From Marilutibacter chinensis (GTDB lineage Bacteria; Pseudomonadota; Gammaproteobacteria; Xanthomonadales; Xanthomonadaceae), in the NCBI RefSeq assembly GCF_021725675.1, contig NZ_JAKJPO010000012.1:1-64000 (forward strand): a DNA stretch of 64,000 nt. Direction: 5' to 3'. A program made the translations under genes and the position numbers. The notes under the pieces are model-generated. The model was given only the letters and a program-made list of their open reading frames with translations, made no database searches and had not been told where the DNA came from. The stretch's first letter is position 1. Every line of letters begins with the position of its first letter. Positions 36,780-47,257 of this stretch are shown here, one piece after another.

Positions 36780-37136
36780 TCATTCCCATTCCAGGGCTCC
36801 CTTCTTCCACACGTAGACGAAGCCGAGCAGCAGCATGCCGGCGAACAGGCCCATCTCGATCAGACCGACGACCCCCAGCTCACGGAAAACCGTGGCCCAG
36901 GGCACGATGAAGATGATTTCCAGGTCGAAGATGATGAACTGGATGGCGATGAGGTAGTAGCGCACATCGAACTGCATGCGCGCGTCCTCGAACGCCTCGA
37001 AGCCGCACTCGTAGGGAGAGAGCTTCTCCGCGCTCGGACGCTTGGGCCCGAGGACATTGCCTACGATCAGCAGGGCGACGCCAATACCGCTGGCGACGAT
37101 CAGGAACAGCAGGGTCGGCAGGTATTCGGCCAGCAC
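36780..37136 (-). CDS. nuoA: NADH-quinone oxidoreductase subunit A
   Basis: Three-helix membrane subunit, 118 aa, GTG start. Motifs: [32 protein letters not shown]. First gene of the 14-gene nuo operon, about 110 nt behind tRNA-Leu. Confidence 0.97.
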   Translation of the reverse strand: MLAEYLPTLLFLIVASGIGVALLIVGNVLGPKRPSAEKLSPYECGFEAFEDARMQFDVRYYLIAIQFIIFDLEIIFIVPWATVFRELGVVGLIEMGLFAGMLLLGFVYVWKKGALEWE

Positions 37137-37248
37137 GTGTGTTCTCTCGGCTATGGCCGCGCAAGCGCGGCTTGGCTCGGCGCCTCAGCGCCACCGGGCC
37201 CTCCCCGGCCGCGTCGGGCGCGACCTGCGGGAGAACTCGAAATGTATG

Positions 37249-37331
37249 GTGCCCAAGGGGGGACTCGAACCCCCACGACTCTCGTCGCTACCACCTCAAG
37301 GTAGTGCGTCTACCAATTCCGCCACCTGGGC
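37249..37331 (-). tRNA. tRNA-Leu (GAG)
   Basis: Class II tRNA of 83 nt with encoded CCA: acceptor GCCCAGG / CTTGGGC, anticodon stem-loop CTACC-TTGAGGT-GGTAG (anticodon GAG), variable arm CGACGAGAGTCG and T-arm GGGGG-TTCGAGT-CCCCC. It lies between secG and nuoA, as leuU follows secG in E. coli. Confidence 0.96.
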
Positions 37332-37446
37332 AAGTTCGTCGTCCTGACGTTGACAACCGTGCATGCCGACCGATTGCCGTTGCGATTATGACCGATCGCC
37401 GCCCCGCCTTCCCGGCCGGACGTCAAACTCGTGTTGCAGCGTACCC

Positions 37447-37908
37447 TCAGTTGCCTTCGGCCGGGGCCTCGGGCACCTCCGGCTGCGGAGCCGGAGCGGC
37501 TTCGGCTGGCGCGGACGCCTCCGCAGCGGGGGGCGCGGCCTCCGGAACCGCCGCACTCGACGGGGCCTCCGGAATGGCCGGAGCGGACGCCGCCGGCGCA
37601 CCGGCATCGGCCGGCGATGCGGCCGGAACTTCCGTCATCAGCCCCAGATCGCCATCGGGGGCATCGACCACCCGCGCACCATGCGTGGCCTGCCACGCCA
37701 TGAAGAAAGTGATCAGGAAGAAGACCACGGCCAGCCACTTGGTGGCCTTGGTCAGGAAGCTGGCCGAGCCGCGCGCACCGAACACCGTCGCCGAGGCGCC
37801 ACCGCCGAAGCCGGAGCCGGCCTGGGCGCCCGCACCGCGCTGCATCAGGATGAGCACGATCATCGCGATCGCGACCAACACGAAGATGACATTGAGGATC
37901 AGCAGCAT
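37447..37908 (-). CDS. secG: Preprotein translocase subunit SecG
   Basis: Small SecYEG partner. 153 aa: first helix MLLILNVIFVLVAIAMIVLILMQ, then GAGAQAGSGFGGGASATVFGARGSASFLTKATKWLAVVFF (the family core). The C-terminal about 60 residues are a low-complexity Ala/Pro/Glu tail, longer than in E. coli. Downstream of tpiA, the usual tpiA-secG-tRNA-Leu order. Confidence 0.96.
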   Translation of the reverse strand: MLLILNVIFVLVAIAMIVLILMQRGAGAQAGSGFGGGASATVFGARGSASFLTKATKWLAVVFFLITFFMAWQATHGARVVDAPDGDLGLMTEVPAASPADAGAPAASAPAIPEAPSSAAVPEAAPPAAEASAPAEAAPAPQPEVPEAPAEGN

Positions 37909-37955
37909 CGGTTCAAAAGCTCTTCATTCGTTCATGAGGGTCCGGGCAGGCCCGA

Positions 37956-38714
37956 TCACCCCCGAGGCGCCGCCGCGGCAGCGATGGCGTTGAAGTCGTC
38001 GGCCACCAGCGAGGCGCCTCCGACCAGGCCGCCGTCCACATCCGGCCGGGTAAACAGCTCGGCGGCGTTGTCGGCCTTCACGCTGCCCCCGTAAAGGATC
38101 GGCAGCGAGCCCGCAATTCTAGCATCGTGTCCGGCGATTTCGCTACGGATGAATGCGTGGACCTCCTGAGCCTGCTCCGGGGTGGCGGTCTTGCCGGTGC
38201 CGATCGCCCAGACCGGCTCGTAGGCCACCACCGCACCGTCGAAAACCTGCGCGCCGCCCAGTTCGAACAGCGGCGCCAGCTGCTCCTGGATGCGCCACCG
38301 GGTCTGGTCGCGTTCACGTTCGTCCAGGCTCTCGCCTACGCACAGCACCGGCACCAGCCCGGCGGCCTTGGCGGCGAGGAACTTGCGCGCCACCAGGGCA
38401 CTGCTCTCGCCGTGATACTGGCGCCGCTCGGAATGGCCGACCAGACCATAGCGCGCACCGACGTCTACCAGCATCGCGGCCGAGACCTCGCCGGTGTAGG
38501 CGCCCTTCTCGTTCGAACTCACGTCCTGGGCGCCGAACGCCAGGCCCTTGTCGCCATAGGCCTGGACCAGAGCCTGCAGGTACGGCATCGGCGGGAGGAT
38601 GACGCGCTCCACGCCTTCCGGCGCCGCCACCGCCGCCACCGCATCGAGCAACGCCGACGCGAACCGGCGATCTCCGTGCAGCTTCCAGTTTCCGGCAACG
38701 ATTCTGCGACGCAT
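37956..38714 (-). CDS. tpiA: Triose-phosphate isomerase
   Basis: Glycolytic isomerase, 252 aa from ATG 38714. Catalytic residues in AGNWKLHG (Lys11), GLVGHSERR (His) and AYEPVWAIGTGKTATPEQAQ (Glu with flexible loop 6); phosphate loop ILYGGSVKADNAAEL and DGGLVGGASL. Normal length. Confidence 0.98.
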   Translation of the reverse strand: MRRRIVAGNWKLHGDRRFASALLDAVAAVAAPEGVERVILPPMPYLQALVQAYGDKGLAFGAQDVSSNEKGAYTGEVSAAMLVDVGARYGLVGHSERRQYHGESSALVARKFLAAKAAGLVPVLCVGESLDERERDQTRWRIQEQLAPLFELGGAQVFDGAVVAYEPVWAIGTGKTATPEQAQEVHAFIRSEIAGHDARIAGSLPILYGGSVKADNAAELFTRPDVDGGLVGGASLVADDFNAIAAAAAPRG

Positions 38715-38914
38715 GCGGGCTTCCCTGGTTTGAGGCGCGTGGTTCGAGGCGCGGCATTCTAACGCAGGGGCGCGAAATTGCACGGCCAGGGCCCGTTGTC
38801 CATTCGCCGGCGGGCCGCCGTACCACGCGCGATCACGAGGAATCCGGGTGCGCATGCGATGCACGGCCGGGCGATGAAACAGCGACGCGGCCGCACAGGC
38901 CCTAGACTGCACCC

Positions 38915-39475
38915 ATGAATGCAAGCGCACGCCCATCGCCGGTTGCCTCACCACGGCTGGCAGGTCTCGCGCCCGTCGTCGGCGACGCCCCTCGCGCACT
39001 GGTGCTCGGCAGCATGCCAGGAGCGGCGTCGCTGGACGCAGGACAGTACTACGCGCACCCGCGCAATTCCTTCTGGCCGTTCATGGGCACGCTGGTGGGC
39101 GCCTCCCCCGGGCTGACTTATCCGGAACGAACAGCCCGGCTCGCGGCTGCGGGTATCGCCGTATGGGACGTGATCGCGAGTTGCCGGCGCCGTGGCAGCC
39201 TGGACAGCGCGATCCGCGACATCCAGCCGAACGACTTTCCAGCCTTCCTCGCCGAACATGCGACGATCGGCAGCGTGCTGTTCAACGGCGCGATGGCCGA
39301 GGCGACCTTCATGCGGCTGGTCGAACCGGCCCTTTCGGAGCATGGACTGTCGGACCGCCTGCGCTACCGGCGGCTGCCCTCCACCAGCCCGGCCAATGCC
39401 GCGCAACCGCGAACGGTGAAGCTGGAGGCGTGGCGGGCCGCGCTGGCGGAATCGGGGGTCGCCTGCGTCGGCTAG
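38915..39475 (+). CDS. DNA-deoxyinosine glycosylase (UDG superfamily, family 6-like)
   Basis: Base-excision repair enzyme of the uracil-DNA glycosylase fold, 186 aa. Motif A is GSMPGAASLDAGQYYAHPRNSFWP (GSMPG at 32-36, Asn51) and motif B is LPSTSPANA. These match the hypoxanthine-DNA glycosylase group rather than Mug or Ung. It stands alone on the plus strand between two minus-strand genes; a -10-like TAGACT lies at 38903-38908. Confidence 0.85.
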   Translation: MNASARPSPVASPRLAGLAPVVGDAPRALVLGSMPGAASLDAGQYYAHPRNSFWPFMGTLVGASPGLTYPERTARLAAAGIAVWDVIASCRRRGSLDSAIRDIQPNDFPAFLAEHATIGSVLFNGAMAEATFMRLVEPALSEHGLSDRLRYRRLPSTSPANAAQPRTVKLEAWRAALAESGVACVG

Positions 39476-39585
39476 ACAGTCCGCACAAGGAAGGTTCCCG
39501 CCCGCCCCCACCCGGCCCGGCACAGGATTGGCGTGAGCCGTATATGGAGGCCCTGGAGCGGATCAGGTCGCGGCTCCCGCCGATC

Positions 39586-40539
39586 CTACTTGAGCTTGAT
39601 CTCGCGCAGCCTCTCGTCCAGGTAGCCCTGGGCGGTGATCGCCTCCGGATAGCGGTTCGGATTGTCGGGCGTGATGCACCCCGGCAGCACGTCGATCAGG
39701 AAATCCGGGTTCGGGTGCAGGAAGAACGGCGTCGAATAGCGCGGCTGGCGCGCCTTCTCGCCCTTCGGATTGACCACGCGGTGGGTGGTCGACGGATACA
39801 CGTGGTTGGTCAGGCGCTGCAGCATGTCGCCGATGTTGACCACGATGGTGTCGGCATCTGCGGTGAACGGCACCCACTCGCCCCTGCGCGACAGCACTTC
39901 CAGCCCTTCGGCGCTGGCGCCGACCAGCAGGGTGATCAGGTTGATGTCCTCGTGCGCGCCAGCCCGTACGTTCGGGATGTCGTCCGCGGTGATCGGCGGA
40001 TAGTGGATCGGACGCAGGATCGAGTTGCCGCTGTCGGTCTTGTCGGCGAACCAGTTCTCCGGCAGACCGATGTGCAGCGCCAGCGCCGCCAGCACCGAAC
40101 TGCCGAGCGCGTCCAGCGCCTGGTACAAGCCGTACGCATGCTCGCGGAAGCCTTCGATCTCGGTGGGCCACAGGTTCGGCGGCATCACGTCGCGGTACCT
40201 GGAGTCCTCCGCGATCTCGCGGCCGACGTGCCAGAACTCCTTGAGGTCGTGGTGCTTGGAGTCCTTGGCGGTTTCCACTCCGAACGGAGTGTAGCCGCGC
40301 GCGCCGCCGGAGCCCGGCACGTGATAGCGCATCTTCACCTCCTCGGGCAGCGCGAAGAAGCGCTCGAACACCTCGTAGGCGGCGCGGATCCGGTCGTCGC
40401 CGATGCCGTGGCCACGGATGCCGGCAAAGCCCCACTCGCGATAGGCGGCGCCCAGCTCGGCGACGAAGGCGTCACGATCGGCAGAGGACGCCGGATGGGT
40501 GAAGCGGCGGATGTCGAGGGTCGGAATCTGCGGACTCAT
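39586..40539 (-). CDS. Isopenicillin N synthase-like 2-oxoglutarate/Fe(II) oxygenase
   Basis: Non-heme iron oxygenase, 317 aa. N-terminal DIOX_N-type region (YREWGFAGIRGHGI, FFALPEEVKMRYH) and the jelly-roll core with iron ligands His196 and Asp198 in GAHEDINLITLL and His253 in STTHRVVNP, and Arg268/Ser270 (RYST) for the 2-oxoglutarate carboxylate. The family is broad and includes plant-type hydroxylases and ethylene-forming enzymes; the substrate is unknown. It is 31 nt upstream of glmM on the same strand (glmM lies behind in coordinates), with no biosynthetic neighbours, so it may be housekeeping in this group. Confidence 0.88.
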   Translation of the reverse strand: MSPQIPTLDIRRFTHPASSADRDAFVAELGAAYREWGFAGIRGHGIGDDRIRAAYEVFERFFALPEEVKMRYHVPGSGGARGYTPFGVETAKDSKHHDLKEFWHVGREIAEDSRYRDVMPPNLWPTEIEGFREHAYGLYQALDALGSSVLAALALHIGLPENWFADKTDSGNSILRPIHYPPITADDIPNVRAGAHEDINLITLLVGASAEGLEVLSRRGEWVPFTADADTIVVNIGDMLQRLTNHVYPSTTHRVVNPKGEKARQPRYSTPFFLHPNPDFLIDVLPGCITPDNPNRYPEAITAQGYLDERLREIKLK

Positions 40540-40570
40540 TGGATCGGATCACTCCATGTGAAGGGTGCCG

Positions 40571-41920
40571 TCAGGCAGCGGCCCGACGGACCGCTTCGGA
40601 AAGGGCGTCGAGGGTGGATTGCATCAGTTCCGGCGACTCGGCTTCGACCGTCACCCGCACCACCGGCTCGGTGCCCGAGGGCCGCAGGAACGCACGCCCG
40701 CGTCCGGCCACCGCGGCCTGCGCTTCGGCCAGCGCGGCCTTGACGGCGGCGGCCTCGGCGGGCTGCCCCTTGCCGGCTTCGTAGCGGACGTTGACGGTCT
40801 TCTGTGGGACCTTGGCCAGATCGCCCAGTGCCTCGCCGAGCTTCAGCCCCCGACGCCTGAGCACTTCCAGCGCCTGAAGTGCGCTGACGATGCCATCGCC
40901 GGTACTGGTCCGGTCCAGGCACAGCAGGTGACCGGAGGTCTCGCCGCCGAGGATGCCGCCGTGGGCGACCAGTTGCTGATGCACGTAGCGGTCGCCGACC
41001 CTGGCGCGGATGAAGCCGATCCCGCGCTGTTCGAAGGCCCGTTCGAGGCCGAAATTGGTCATCAATGTACCGACCACCGGTCCCTGCAAGCGGCCGTTCT
41101 GCCGCCAGTCGGTGGCCAGCAGGAACAGCAGGTCGTCGCCGTCTCGTACCTGGCCGGCCTCGTCGACCAGCAGCACGCGATCGCCGTCGCCATCGAAGGC
41201 GATGCCCAGGTCGGCCCCACGTGCCATCACCTCGGCGGCCAGCGCCTCGGGATGGGTGGAACCGACGCCGTCGTTGATGTTGGTGCCGTTGGGGTCGACG
41301 CCGATCGCGTCGACGCGTGCGCCAAGCTCACGCAACACCAGTGGGCCGATCTGGTAGGTCGCGCCGTGCGCGCAGTCCATCACGATGCGCATGCCCTTGA
41401 GGTCGAAGCCGCGCGGCACGGAGTTCTTGCAGGCCTCCACGTAACGGCCGATCGCATCGCGGGTACGCACCGCCTTGCCCAGCGCCTCGGAGTCGACGGT
41501 GCGGAATGGCTGCTCGAGCGCCGCCTCGATCGCCAGCTCGGTGGCGTCGTCGAGCTTCTCGCCCTCGGCGGAGAAGAACTTGATGCCGTTGTCGTGATGC
41601 GGATTGTGCGAGGCGGAGATGACGATGCCGCCATCGGCACGCAGCGAACGGGTCAGATGCGCGACCGCAGGCGTCGGCATCGGCCCCATCAGCTGCACGT
41701 CGACCCCGGCGGCGACCAGACCGGCCTCGAGCGCGGCCTCGAACATGTAGTTGGAGATGCGGGTGTCCTTGCCGATCACCACCAGTGGCTTATGGTTTCT
41801 ACTGTTCTCGATCAACGCGTGACCATAGGCATTGCCCAGGCGCAGCACGAAGTCGGCGGAAATCGGGCCCTGGCCGACGCGGCCGCGGATGCCATCGGTG
41901 CCGAAATACTTGCGGGTCAT
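40571..41920 (-). CDS. glmM: Phosphoglucosamine mutase
   Basis: Interconverts glucosamine-6-P and glucosamine-1-P for UDP-GlcNAc and wall synthesis. 449 aa: [11 protein letters not shown], phosphoserine motif [16 protein letters not shown], metal loop [12 protein letters not shown], sugar-binding GGETSGHLL and [11 protein letters not shown] at the C-terminus. All parts intact. Confidence 0.98.
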   Translation of the reverse strand: MTRKYFGTDGIRGRVGQGPISADFVLRLGNAYGHALIENSRNHKPLVVIGKDTRISNYMFEAALEAGLVAAGVDVQLMGPMPTPAVAHLTRSLRADGGIVISASHNPHHDNGIKFFSAEGEKLDDATELAIEAALEQPFRTVDSEALGKAVRTRDAIGRYVEACKNSVPRGFDLKGMRIVMDCAHGATYQIGPLVLRELGARVDAIGVDPNGTNINDGVGSTHPEALAAEVMARGADLGIAFDGDGDRVLLVDEAGQVRDGDDLLFLLATDWRQNGRLQGPVVGTLMTNFGLERAFEQRGIGFIRARVGDRYVHQQLVAHGGILGGETSGHLLCLDRTSTGDGIVSALQALEVLRRRGLKLGEALGDLAKVPQKTVNVRYEAGKGQPAEAAAVKAALAEAQAAVAGRGRAFLRPSGTEPVVRVTVEAESPELMQSTLDALSEAVRRAAA

Positions 41921-41989
41921 TGGATATCCATCAGTCCGGAACGGGCGCCTGCGGAAGGCAGGCGGAATCGCACGAGCCCAGGGCCGGGC

Positions 41990-42877
41990 TCAGGCGGCCT
42001 CGACATCGTCCTCCGGCGCCGCTTGCTTCATCAACAGGGCCAGCAGCCGGGCGAGGCGGTCACGCAGCTCGCGACGGTCGCAGATCTGGTCGAGCGCGCC
42101 GTGATCGAGCAGGAACTCGGAACGCTGGAAGCCCTCCGGCAGGGTCTCGCGCACGGTCTGCTCGATCACGCGCGGACCGGCGAAGCCGATCAGGGCCTGT
42201 GGCTCGGCGATGTTGATGTCGCCCAGCATCGCGAACGACGCCGACACGCCGCCGAATGTCGGATGCGTCAGCACCGAAATGAACGGCAGTCCCTTCGCCC
42301 GCAGGCGCGCCAGCGCCGCCGAGGTCTTGGCCATCTGCATCAGCGAGAACAGGCTTTCCTGCATCCGCGCGCCACCAGTGGCGGAGAAACAGACGAACGG
42401 ACATCCCCGCTCCAGCGCGGCTTCGGCCGCCAGTGCGAAGCGCTCGCCGACCACCGAACCCATCGAGCCACCCATGAACGCGAAGTCCATCGCGCAGGCG
42501 ACCAGCGGGCGCGACTTCAGCGTGCCTGACATCGCGACCATCGCATCGCGTTCGCCGGTCGAACGCTGGGCGGACTTGATCCGGTCGGAATACTTCTTCT
42601 GGTCCTTGAACTTGAGCACGTCGGTCGGGCCGAGTTGGGCGGCGATCTCGGTCGTGCTGTCGGCGTCGAAGAGAGCGGTCAGCCGGACCCGGGCCCGGAT
42701 CGGCATGTGGTGGCTGCACTTGGGGCAGACCTCCAGGTTCTCTTCCAGCTCCGGCCGGTACAGCACCGCTCCGCACTGGTCGCACTTCTCCCAGAGTCCC
42801 TCCGGCACGCTGCGCCGCTTGGCGTTGCCCGATTCGGTGCGAATGCCGGACGGCATGAGTTTCTTGAGCCAGGACAT
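41990..42877 (-). CDS. accD: Acetyl-CoA carboxylase carboxyltransferase subunit beta
   Basis: Carboxyltransferase beta subunit for fatty acid synthesis. 295 aa with the N-terminal zinc ribbon (Cys32, Cys35, Cys51, Cys54 in CDQC/CPKC) and the crotonase-like core ([38 protein letters not shown]). It usually follows trpA; here the two are separated by a 610-nt repeat region. Confidence 0.98.
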   Translation of the reverse strand: MSWLKKLMPSGIRTESGNAKRRSVPEGLWEKCDQCGAVLYRPELEENLEVCPKCSHHMPIRARVRLTALFDADSTTEIAAQLGPTDVLKFKDQKKYSDRIKSAQRSTGERDAMVAMSGTLKSRPLVACAMDFAFMGGSMGSVVGERFALAAEAALERGCPFVCFSATGGARMQESLFSLMQMAKTSAALARLRAKGLPFISVLTHPTFGGVSASFAMLGDINIAEPQALIGFAGPRVIEQTVRETLPEGFQRSEFLLDHGALDQICDRRELRDRLARLLALLMKQAAPEDDVEAA

Positions 42878-42942
42878 GCGTTGCTACTTCCCGTTCAGCC
42901 AGGTTGGAAGCCGGACGGTTCCGGCCGAGCGGGTCAGTTTAC

Positions 42943-42996
42943 TGTAGGAGGGGCGCAAGCCGCGATTCCCGGGACGAGCCCGGGAATCGCCGAAGT
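42943..42996. repeat. REP-like palindrome
   Basis: Begins TGTAGGAGGGGCGCAAGCCG, like the common pseudomonad/xanthomonad REP head, then a 12-bp stem GCGATTCCCGGG (42962-42973) / CCCGGGAATCGC (42979-42990) with loop ACGAG. A second small palindrome, GTTTGCGGCGCAAAC, follows near 42995-43009. Extragenic repeat upstream of accD. Confidence 0.75.
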
Positions 42997-43071
42997 TTGC
43001 GGCGCAAACCTTGGGCCCGCCGCGCACTGCCACATCCCATTCGCGCCTGCGGCGCTACATGCTTTCCTTCA

Positions 43072-43473
43072 ATTCGCGCCTGGGGCGCGAATCGCCCCCT
43101 GACTCAGGGGGACGTTCACCAAGCTCCGCTTGGTAAACCCCAAAACCTGCTGCGCAGGTTTCGGGCCCCGTCAATGCGCTCCCACACCCCCATTCGCGCC
43201 TGGGGCGCGAATCGCCCCCTGACTCAGGGGGGACGTTCACCAAGCTCCGCTTGGTAAACCCCAAAACCTGCTGCGCAGGTTTCGGGCCCCGTCAATGCGC
43301 TCCCACACCCCCATCCGCGCCTGCGGCGCGAATCGCCCCCTGACTCAGGGGGGACGTTCACCAAGCTCCGCTTGGTAAACCCCAAAACCTGCTGCGCAGG
43401 TTTCGGGCCCCGTCAATGCGCTCCCACACCCCCATTCGCGCCTGGGGCGCGAATCGCCCCCTGACTCAGGGGG
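43072..43473. repeat. Tandem array of a 120-121 bp hairpin-rich unit (about 3.3 copies)
   Basis: Full copies at 43072-43191, 43192-43312 and 43313-43433, and a partial copy 43434-43473. The copies differ by one G indel and by two bases in copy 3 (ATCCGCGCCTGC instead of ATTCGCGCCTGG). Each unit encodes four hairpins: ATTCGCGCC-TGG-GGCGCGAAT, CCCCCTGA-C-TCAGGGGG, ACCAAGC-TCC-GCTTGGT and AAACCTGC-TGC-GCAGGTTT. Near identity implies recent expansion or homogenisation. It fills the trpA-accD spacer. Open frames through it only translate the repeat. It is not a CRISPR: the unit is long and there are no distinct spacers. Confidence 0.93.
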
Positions 43474-43488
43474 CTATGGCTACATGAG

Positions 43489-44283
43489 CTACACGGCGTT
43501 GAGGGCCTTGCGCAGCGGGGCCAGGAAGGCTCGGGCGGCGACGGCCGGATCAGCGGCATCCGCCAGCGCCGCAACCAGGGCGCTGCCGACGACCACCCCG
43601 TCGGCCTCCTTGGCCATCGCCGCGGCACTGCGCGCGTCCTTGATCCCGAACCCGGCCACCACCGGAACCCGGCTGCGCGCGCGGATCGCCTGCAGGCGAT
43701 CGTTGGCGGCGCCGGTGTCGAGGCGATCGGCTCCCGTCACGCCGACGTAGCTGACGTAGTACAGATACCCCTGCCCCTCATCGCAGAGCTGGCCGATGCG
43801 GGCTTCGGAGGTCGTCGGCGAGGCCAGCAGCACGAGCGCGAGCCCATGCGCGTCGAAACCGGTACGGAAGTCGGCCGCCTCCTCCGGCGGCAGGTCGACC
43901 AGCAGCACGCCGTCGACACCGGCCTCCGTCGCCACGCGCGCGAACGGCTCGGCGCCGCGGATCTCCACCGGGTTCAGGTACCCCATCAACACCACGGGAG
44001 TGCCGGCATCACGTTGGCGGAACTCGCGCACCACCTCCAGCACCCACGACAAGCCGGCGCCACGCGCGATCGCACGCTCCGAACTGCGCTGTATGGTCGG
44101 CCCGTCGGCCATCGGGTCGGAGAACGGCACGCCCAGCTCGATCACGTCGGCACCGGCCTCGACCAGCGCATGCATCACCGGCACCGTGGCCTCCAGCGAT
44201 GGATCGCCGCCGGTGACAAAGGGAATCAGGGCCTTGCGGCCGGTGGACTTCAGGGCCTCGAACTTGCGGTCGATGCGGTTCAC
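43489..44283 (-). CDS. trpA: Tryptophan synthase alpha chain
   Basis: Cleaves indole-glycerol phosphate to indole. 264 aa from GTG 44283, overlapping the trpB stop (GTGA). Motifs: [53 protein letters not shown] and [11 protein letters not shown]. The repeat array begins 16 nt behind its stop. Confidence 0.97.
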   Translation of the reverse strand: MNRIDRKFEALKSTGRKALIPFVTGGDPSLEATVPVMHALVEAGADVIELGVPFSDPMADGPTIQRSSERAIARGAGLSWVLEVVREFRQRDAGTPVVLMGYLNPVEIRGAEPFARVATEAGVDGVLLVDLPPEEAADFRTGFDAHGLALVLLASPTTSEARIGQLCDEGQGYLYYVSYVGVTGADRLDTGAANDRLQAIRARSRVPVVAGFGIKDARSAAAMAKEADGVVVGSALVAALADAADPAVAARAFLAPLRKALNAV

Positions 44284-45518
44284 AGTTCGATCCCCTCGCG
44301 CGCCGCAATCGTGTGCACGTCCTTGTCGCCGCGACCTGACAGGTTGCACAGCACCAGGGCGTCCCTTGGCAGGTCGCGGGCCAGCTTGATCGCCTGTGCG
44401 ATCGCGTGGCTGGACTCCAGTGCCGGCAGGATGCCCTCGCTGCGGGTCAGCCGGTGGAATGCCGCCAGCGCCTCCTCGTCGGTGACGCCGACGTACTCGG
44501 CACGGCCGGTGTCCTTGAGGAAGGCGTGTTCGGGACCGACGCCCGGGTAATCGAGGCCGGCCGACACCGAGTGGGTCTCGGTGATCTGGCCGTCGTCATC
44601 GCACAGCACGTAGGTACGGTTGCCGTGCAGCACGCCCGGCCGGCCGGCCGAGAGCGAGGCGGCATGGCGCGGGGTGTCGATGCCGTCGCCGGCGGCTTCG
44701 GCGCCGACGAGGCGCACACCCGGATCGTTGAGGAAGGCATGGAAGACGCCGATCGCGTTGCTGCCGCCGCCGACGCAGGCGGTAACCGCATCCGGCAACC
44801 GTCCGTACTCGGCCAGCATCTGCGCGCGCGCCTCGCGCCCGACCACCGCGTTGAAGTCGCGCACCATCCGCGGGTACGGATCGGGGCCGGCGACGGTGCC
44901 GATGATGTAGAAGGTGTCGTGGACGTGGGTGACCCAGTCGCGCATCGCTTCGTTGAGCGCATCCTTCAGCGTCGCCGAGCCGCTGGACACGGGTACCACC
45001 TTCGCCCCGAGCAGGGTCATCCGGTAGACGTTGATCTTCTGCCGCTCGATGTCGGTTGCGCCCATGTAGACCACGCACTCCAGGCCGAGCCGTGCGGCGA
45101 CGGTCGCCGACGCCACGCCATGCTGGCCGGCGCCGGTCTCGGCGATGATCCGGGTCTTGCCCATGCGGCTGGCGAGCAGGGCCTGGCCGATCGTGTTGTT
45201 GATCTTGTGCGCGCCGGTGTGGTTCAGATCCTCGCGCTTGAGCAGGATGCGCGCGCCGCCGACCTCGCGGCTGAGCCGCTCGGCGAAGTAGATCGGGCTG
45301 GGGCGGCCGACGTAATGGGCCAGGTCGCGTTCGAAGGCGGCGATGAACTCCGGATCGGTGCGGGCCAGGTCGTAGGCCCCGGCCAGCTCCTGCAACGGGC
45401 CGATCAGGGTCTCGGCGACGAAACGGCCGCCGAAACGGCCGAAATGGCCGTTCGCGTCCGGGTAGCATGTGTAGTCGATCGCCGCGCCAGGCGCGGCATG
45501 GGGGTCGGGGGTCACCAC
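44280..45518 (-). CDS. trpB: Tryptophan synthase beta chain
   Basis: PLP enzyme joining indole and serine. 412 aa, GTG start. PLP Lys105 in [28 protein letters not shown], and phosphate loop [13 protein letters not shown]. Complete and unmodified. Confidence 0.98.
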   Translation of the reverse strand: MVTPDPHAAPGAAIDYTCYPDANGHFGRFGGRFVAETLIGPLQELAGAYDLARTDPEFIAAFERDLAHYVGRPSPIYFAERLSREVGGARILLKREDLNHTGAHKINNTIGQALLASRMGKTRIIAETGAGQHGVASATVAARLGLECVVYMGATDIERQKINVYRMTLLGAKVVPVSSGSATLKDALNEAMRDWVTHVHDTFYIIGTVAGPDPYPRMVRDFNAVVGREARAQMLAEYGRLPDAVTACVGGGSNAIGVFHAFLNDPGVRLVGAEAAGDGIDTPRHAASLSAGRPGVLHGNRTYVLCDDDGQITETHSVSAGLDYPGVGPEHAFLKDTGRAEYVGVTDEEALAAFHRLTRSEGILPALESSHAIAQAIKLARDLPRDALVLCNLSGRGDKDVHTIAAREGIEL

Positions 45519-45720
45519 GGGAGTTTCTCCGGAACCGGGAAGCGGCCGCGAGCCGTGTCGCGGCGGGGACGTGTCACAGCGGAAGTGCCGGCCGGACGCC
45601 GGCCGCGCATGCGCTGGCTATCGGACCGCGGCAGCAGGCACGCGTCGCCAGCGGCGAAGCGAACGGCCGAATGGAGCGGGCGGACGGCGGCGTTTCATGA
45701 CGAGCCCAATCCTACATGTT

Positions 45721-46371
45721 TTACGGGGAAACGGCGTCCGCCTGCCGGACCGCCTCGACGAAGGCGCGCATCCGCGTCGGGTCTTTCAGCCCGGGCGACT
45801 GCTCGATGCCGCTGGAGACATCGACGCCCCAGGGCCGCGCGGTGCCGACCGCACGGGCGACGTTGCCGGCATCGAGTCCGCCGGCCAGCAGGAACGGACG
45901 GTCCAGCGTGGCCGGCAGCCGCGTCCAGTCGAAGCGCTGGCCGCCACCGCCCGGCTCTCCCGCTGCGTGACCGTCGAACAGGAAGGCCGAAGCGTGCGGA
46001 AACCCGGCCAGCCCCGTCAGTGCGCCCTGCGGACTCCCCCCCATGGCGATCGCCTTCCAGAACGGCAGACCAAACCCGGCACAGAACGCATCGGACTCGG
46101 CACCGTGGAACTGCAGGATGTCGGGGCGGACCGCATCGACGATGGATGCGACCTCCGCGGCGGTCGCATCCATCACCAGTGCGACGGTGGCCACCTGGGC
46201 CGGAATCCACGCGCGCAACGACGCCCCCGTGGCCGGCTCCAGCCGGCGCGGACTGCGCGCAGCGAACACCAGGCCGATGAAATCGACGCCGAGGCCAACT
46301 GCGAGCTCGACGTCCTCCCGTCGGGTCAGGCCGCAGAACTTTATCCGTGTACGGCCGTTGTCGCCGCGCAT
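45721..46371 (-). CDS. trpF: Phosphoribosylanthranilate isomerase
   Basis: Third step of the tryptophan branch. 216 aa: [28 protein letters not shown] (catalytic Cys), [30 protein letters not shown] and [17 protein letters not shown] (catalytic Asp). ATG 1 nt behind the truA stop. A 202-nt spacer of no evident content separates it from trpB. Confidence 0.97.
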   Translation of the reverse strand: MRGDNGRTRIKFCGLTRREDVELAVGLGVDFIGLVFAARSPRRLEPATGASLRAWIPAQVATVALVMDATAAEVASIVDAVRPDILQFHGAESDAFCAGFGLPFWKAIAMGGSPQGALTGLAGFPHASAFLFDGHAAGEPGGGGQRFDWTRLPATLDRPFLLAGGLDAGNVARAVGTARPWGVDVSSGIEQSPGLKDPTRMRAFVEAVRQADAVSP

Positions 46372-46372
46372 T

Positions 46373-47236
46373 TCAGGCCTCGTCCGTATCCGCCGGCCCC
46401 GGTGCCGGACCGGTGAGGGTCACCTCGGCCGGCAGACCGCATCCGGGGGAATACAACGGGCGCAGGAACATCAGGCCGCTGGGAGGCGCGGTCGGCCCGG
46501 CGACGGTGCGGTCGCGCCCCGCCAGCAGTTCGGCGATCCAGCCCTCCGGTTTCTCGCCACGGCCAACCACCAGCAGGCTGCCGACGATGTTGCGGACCTG
46601 ATGGTGCAGGAACGCATTGGCCTGCACCTCAATGTCGACGATCTCGCCATCCCGGCGCACGCTGATCTCGTGCAGGTTGCGGCGCGCATGCGGCGCCTGG
46701 CAGTGGACGGTGCGGAACGCGGAAAAGTCGTGCTCGCCGAGCAGCGCCTGGGCCGCGCGGTGCATCGCCGCGGCGTCCAGCGGGCGCCGCTCCCAGCCCA
46801 GATAGTCGCGCATCAGTGCCGGACGCACCGGCCGGTTGACCAGCCGGTAGCGATAGCGACGCGCGCGCGCCGAGAAGCGGGCATGGAAGTCCGGGGCCAC
46901 CGGTACGCACCAGCGGACACAGACCTCCGGCGGCAATCGGGTCGTGGTGCCGAGTACCCACCCTCGCGGATCGCGCCTGACCGGCGCGTCGAAATGGATC
47001 ACCTGCGCCTGAGCATGGACCCCGGCATCGGTGCGGCCCGCGCATACGGTCGCAACCGGTTGCCCGGCAACGAAACCGAGTGCGTCCTCGACCGTTTCCT
47101 GCACGGTCCGCTCCGGGCGCGCGCCCTCTTCGCCGGCACGGGTCAGCCGCTGCCACCCGGAGAACGCCGAGCCGTCGTACTCGATCGCCAACGCCAGCCG
47201 CTCGATCCGGGCCGGCGCCTGCCCACCCTCATCCAC
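46373..47236 (-). CDS. truA: tRNA pseudouridine(38-40) synthase
   Basis: Modifies the tRNA anticodon stem. 287 aa, GTG start. Catalytic Asp70 in [33 protein letters not shown] and [14 protein letters not shown]. Conserved fimV-truA-trpF order. Confidence 0.97.
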   Translation of the reverse strand: MDEGGQAPARIERLALAIEYDGSAFSGWQRLTRAGEEGARPERTVQETVEDALGFVAGQPVATVCAGRTDAGVHAQAQVIHFDAPVRRDPRGWVLGTTTRLPPEVCVRWCVPVAPDFHARFSARARRYRYRLVNRPVRPALMRDYLGWERRPLDAAAMHRAAQALLGEHDFSAFRTVHCQAPHARRNLHEISVRRDGEIVDIEVQANAFLHHQVRNIVGSLLVVGRGEKPEGWIAELLAGRDRTVAGPTAPPSGLMFLRPLYSPGCGLPAEVTLTGPAPGPADTDEA

Positions 47237-47257
47237 GGCCGCGGTACCGCAGGCCGC

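Noticed and set aside
43055..43264. Minus-strand frame with repeated peptide (PPESGGDSRPRRE)
   Set aside because: It translates the 120-bp tandem repeat; there is no ribosome site, and the frame shifts between copies because of the one-base indel.
43072..43473. CRISPR array
   Set aside because: The repeat unit itself is 120 bp and contiguous, with no unique spacers and no cas genes nearby.
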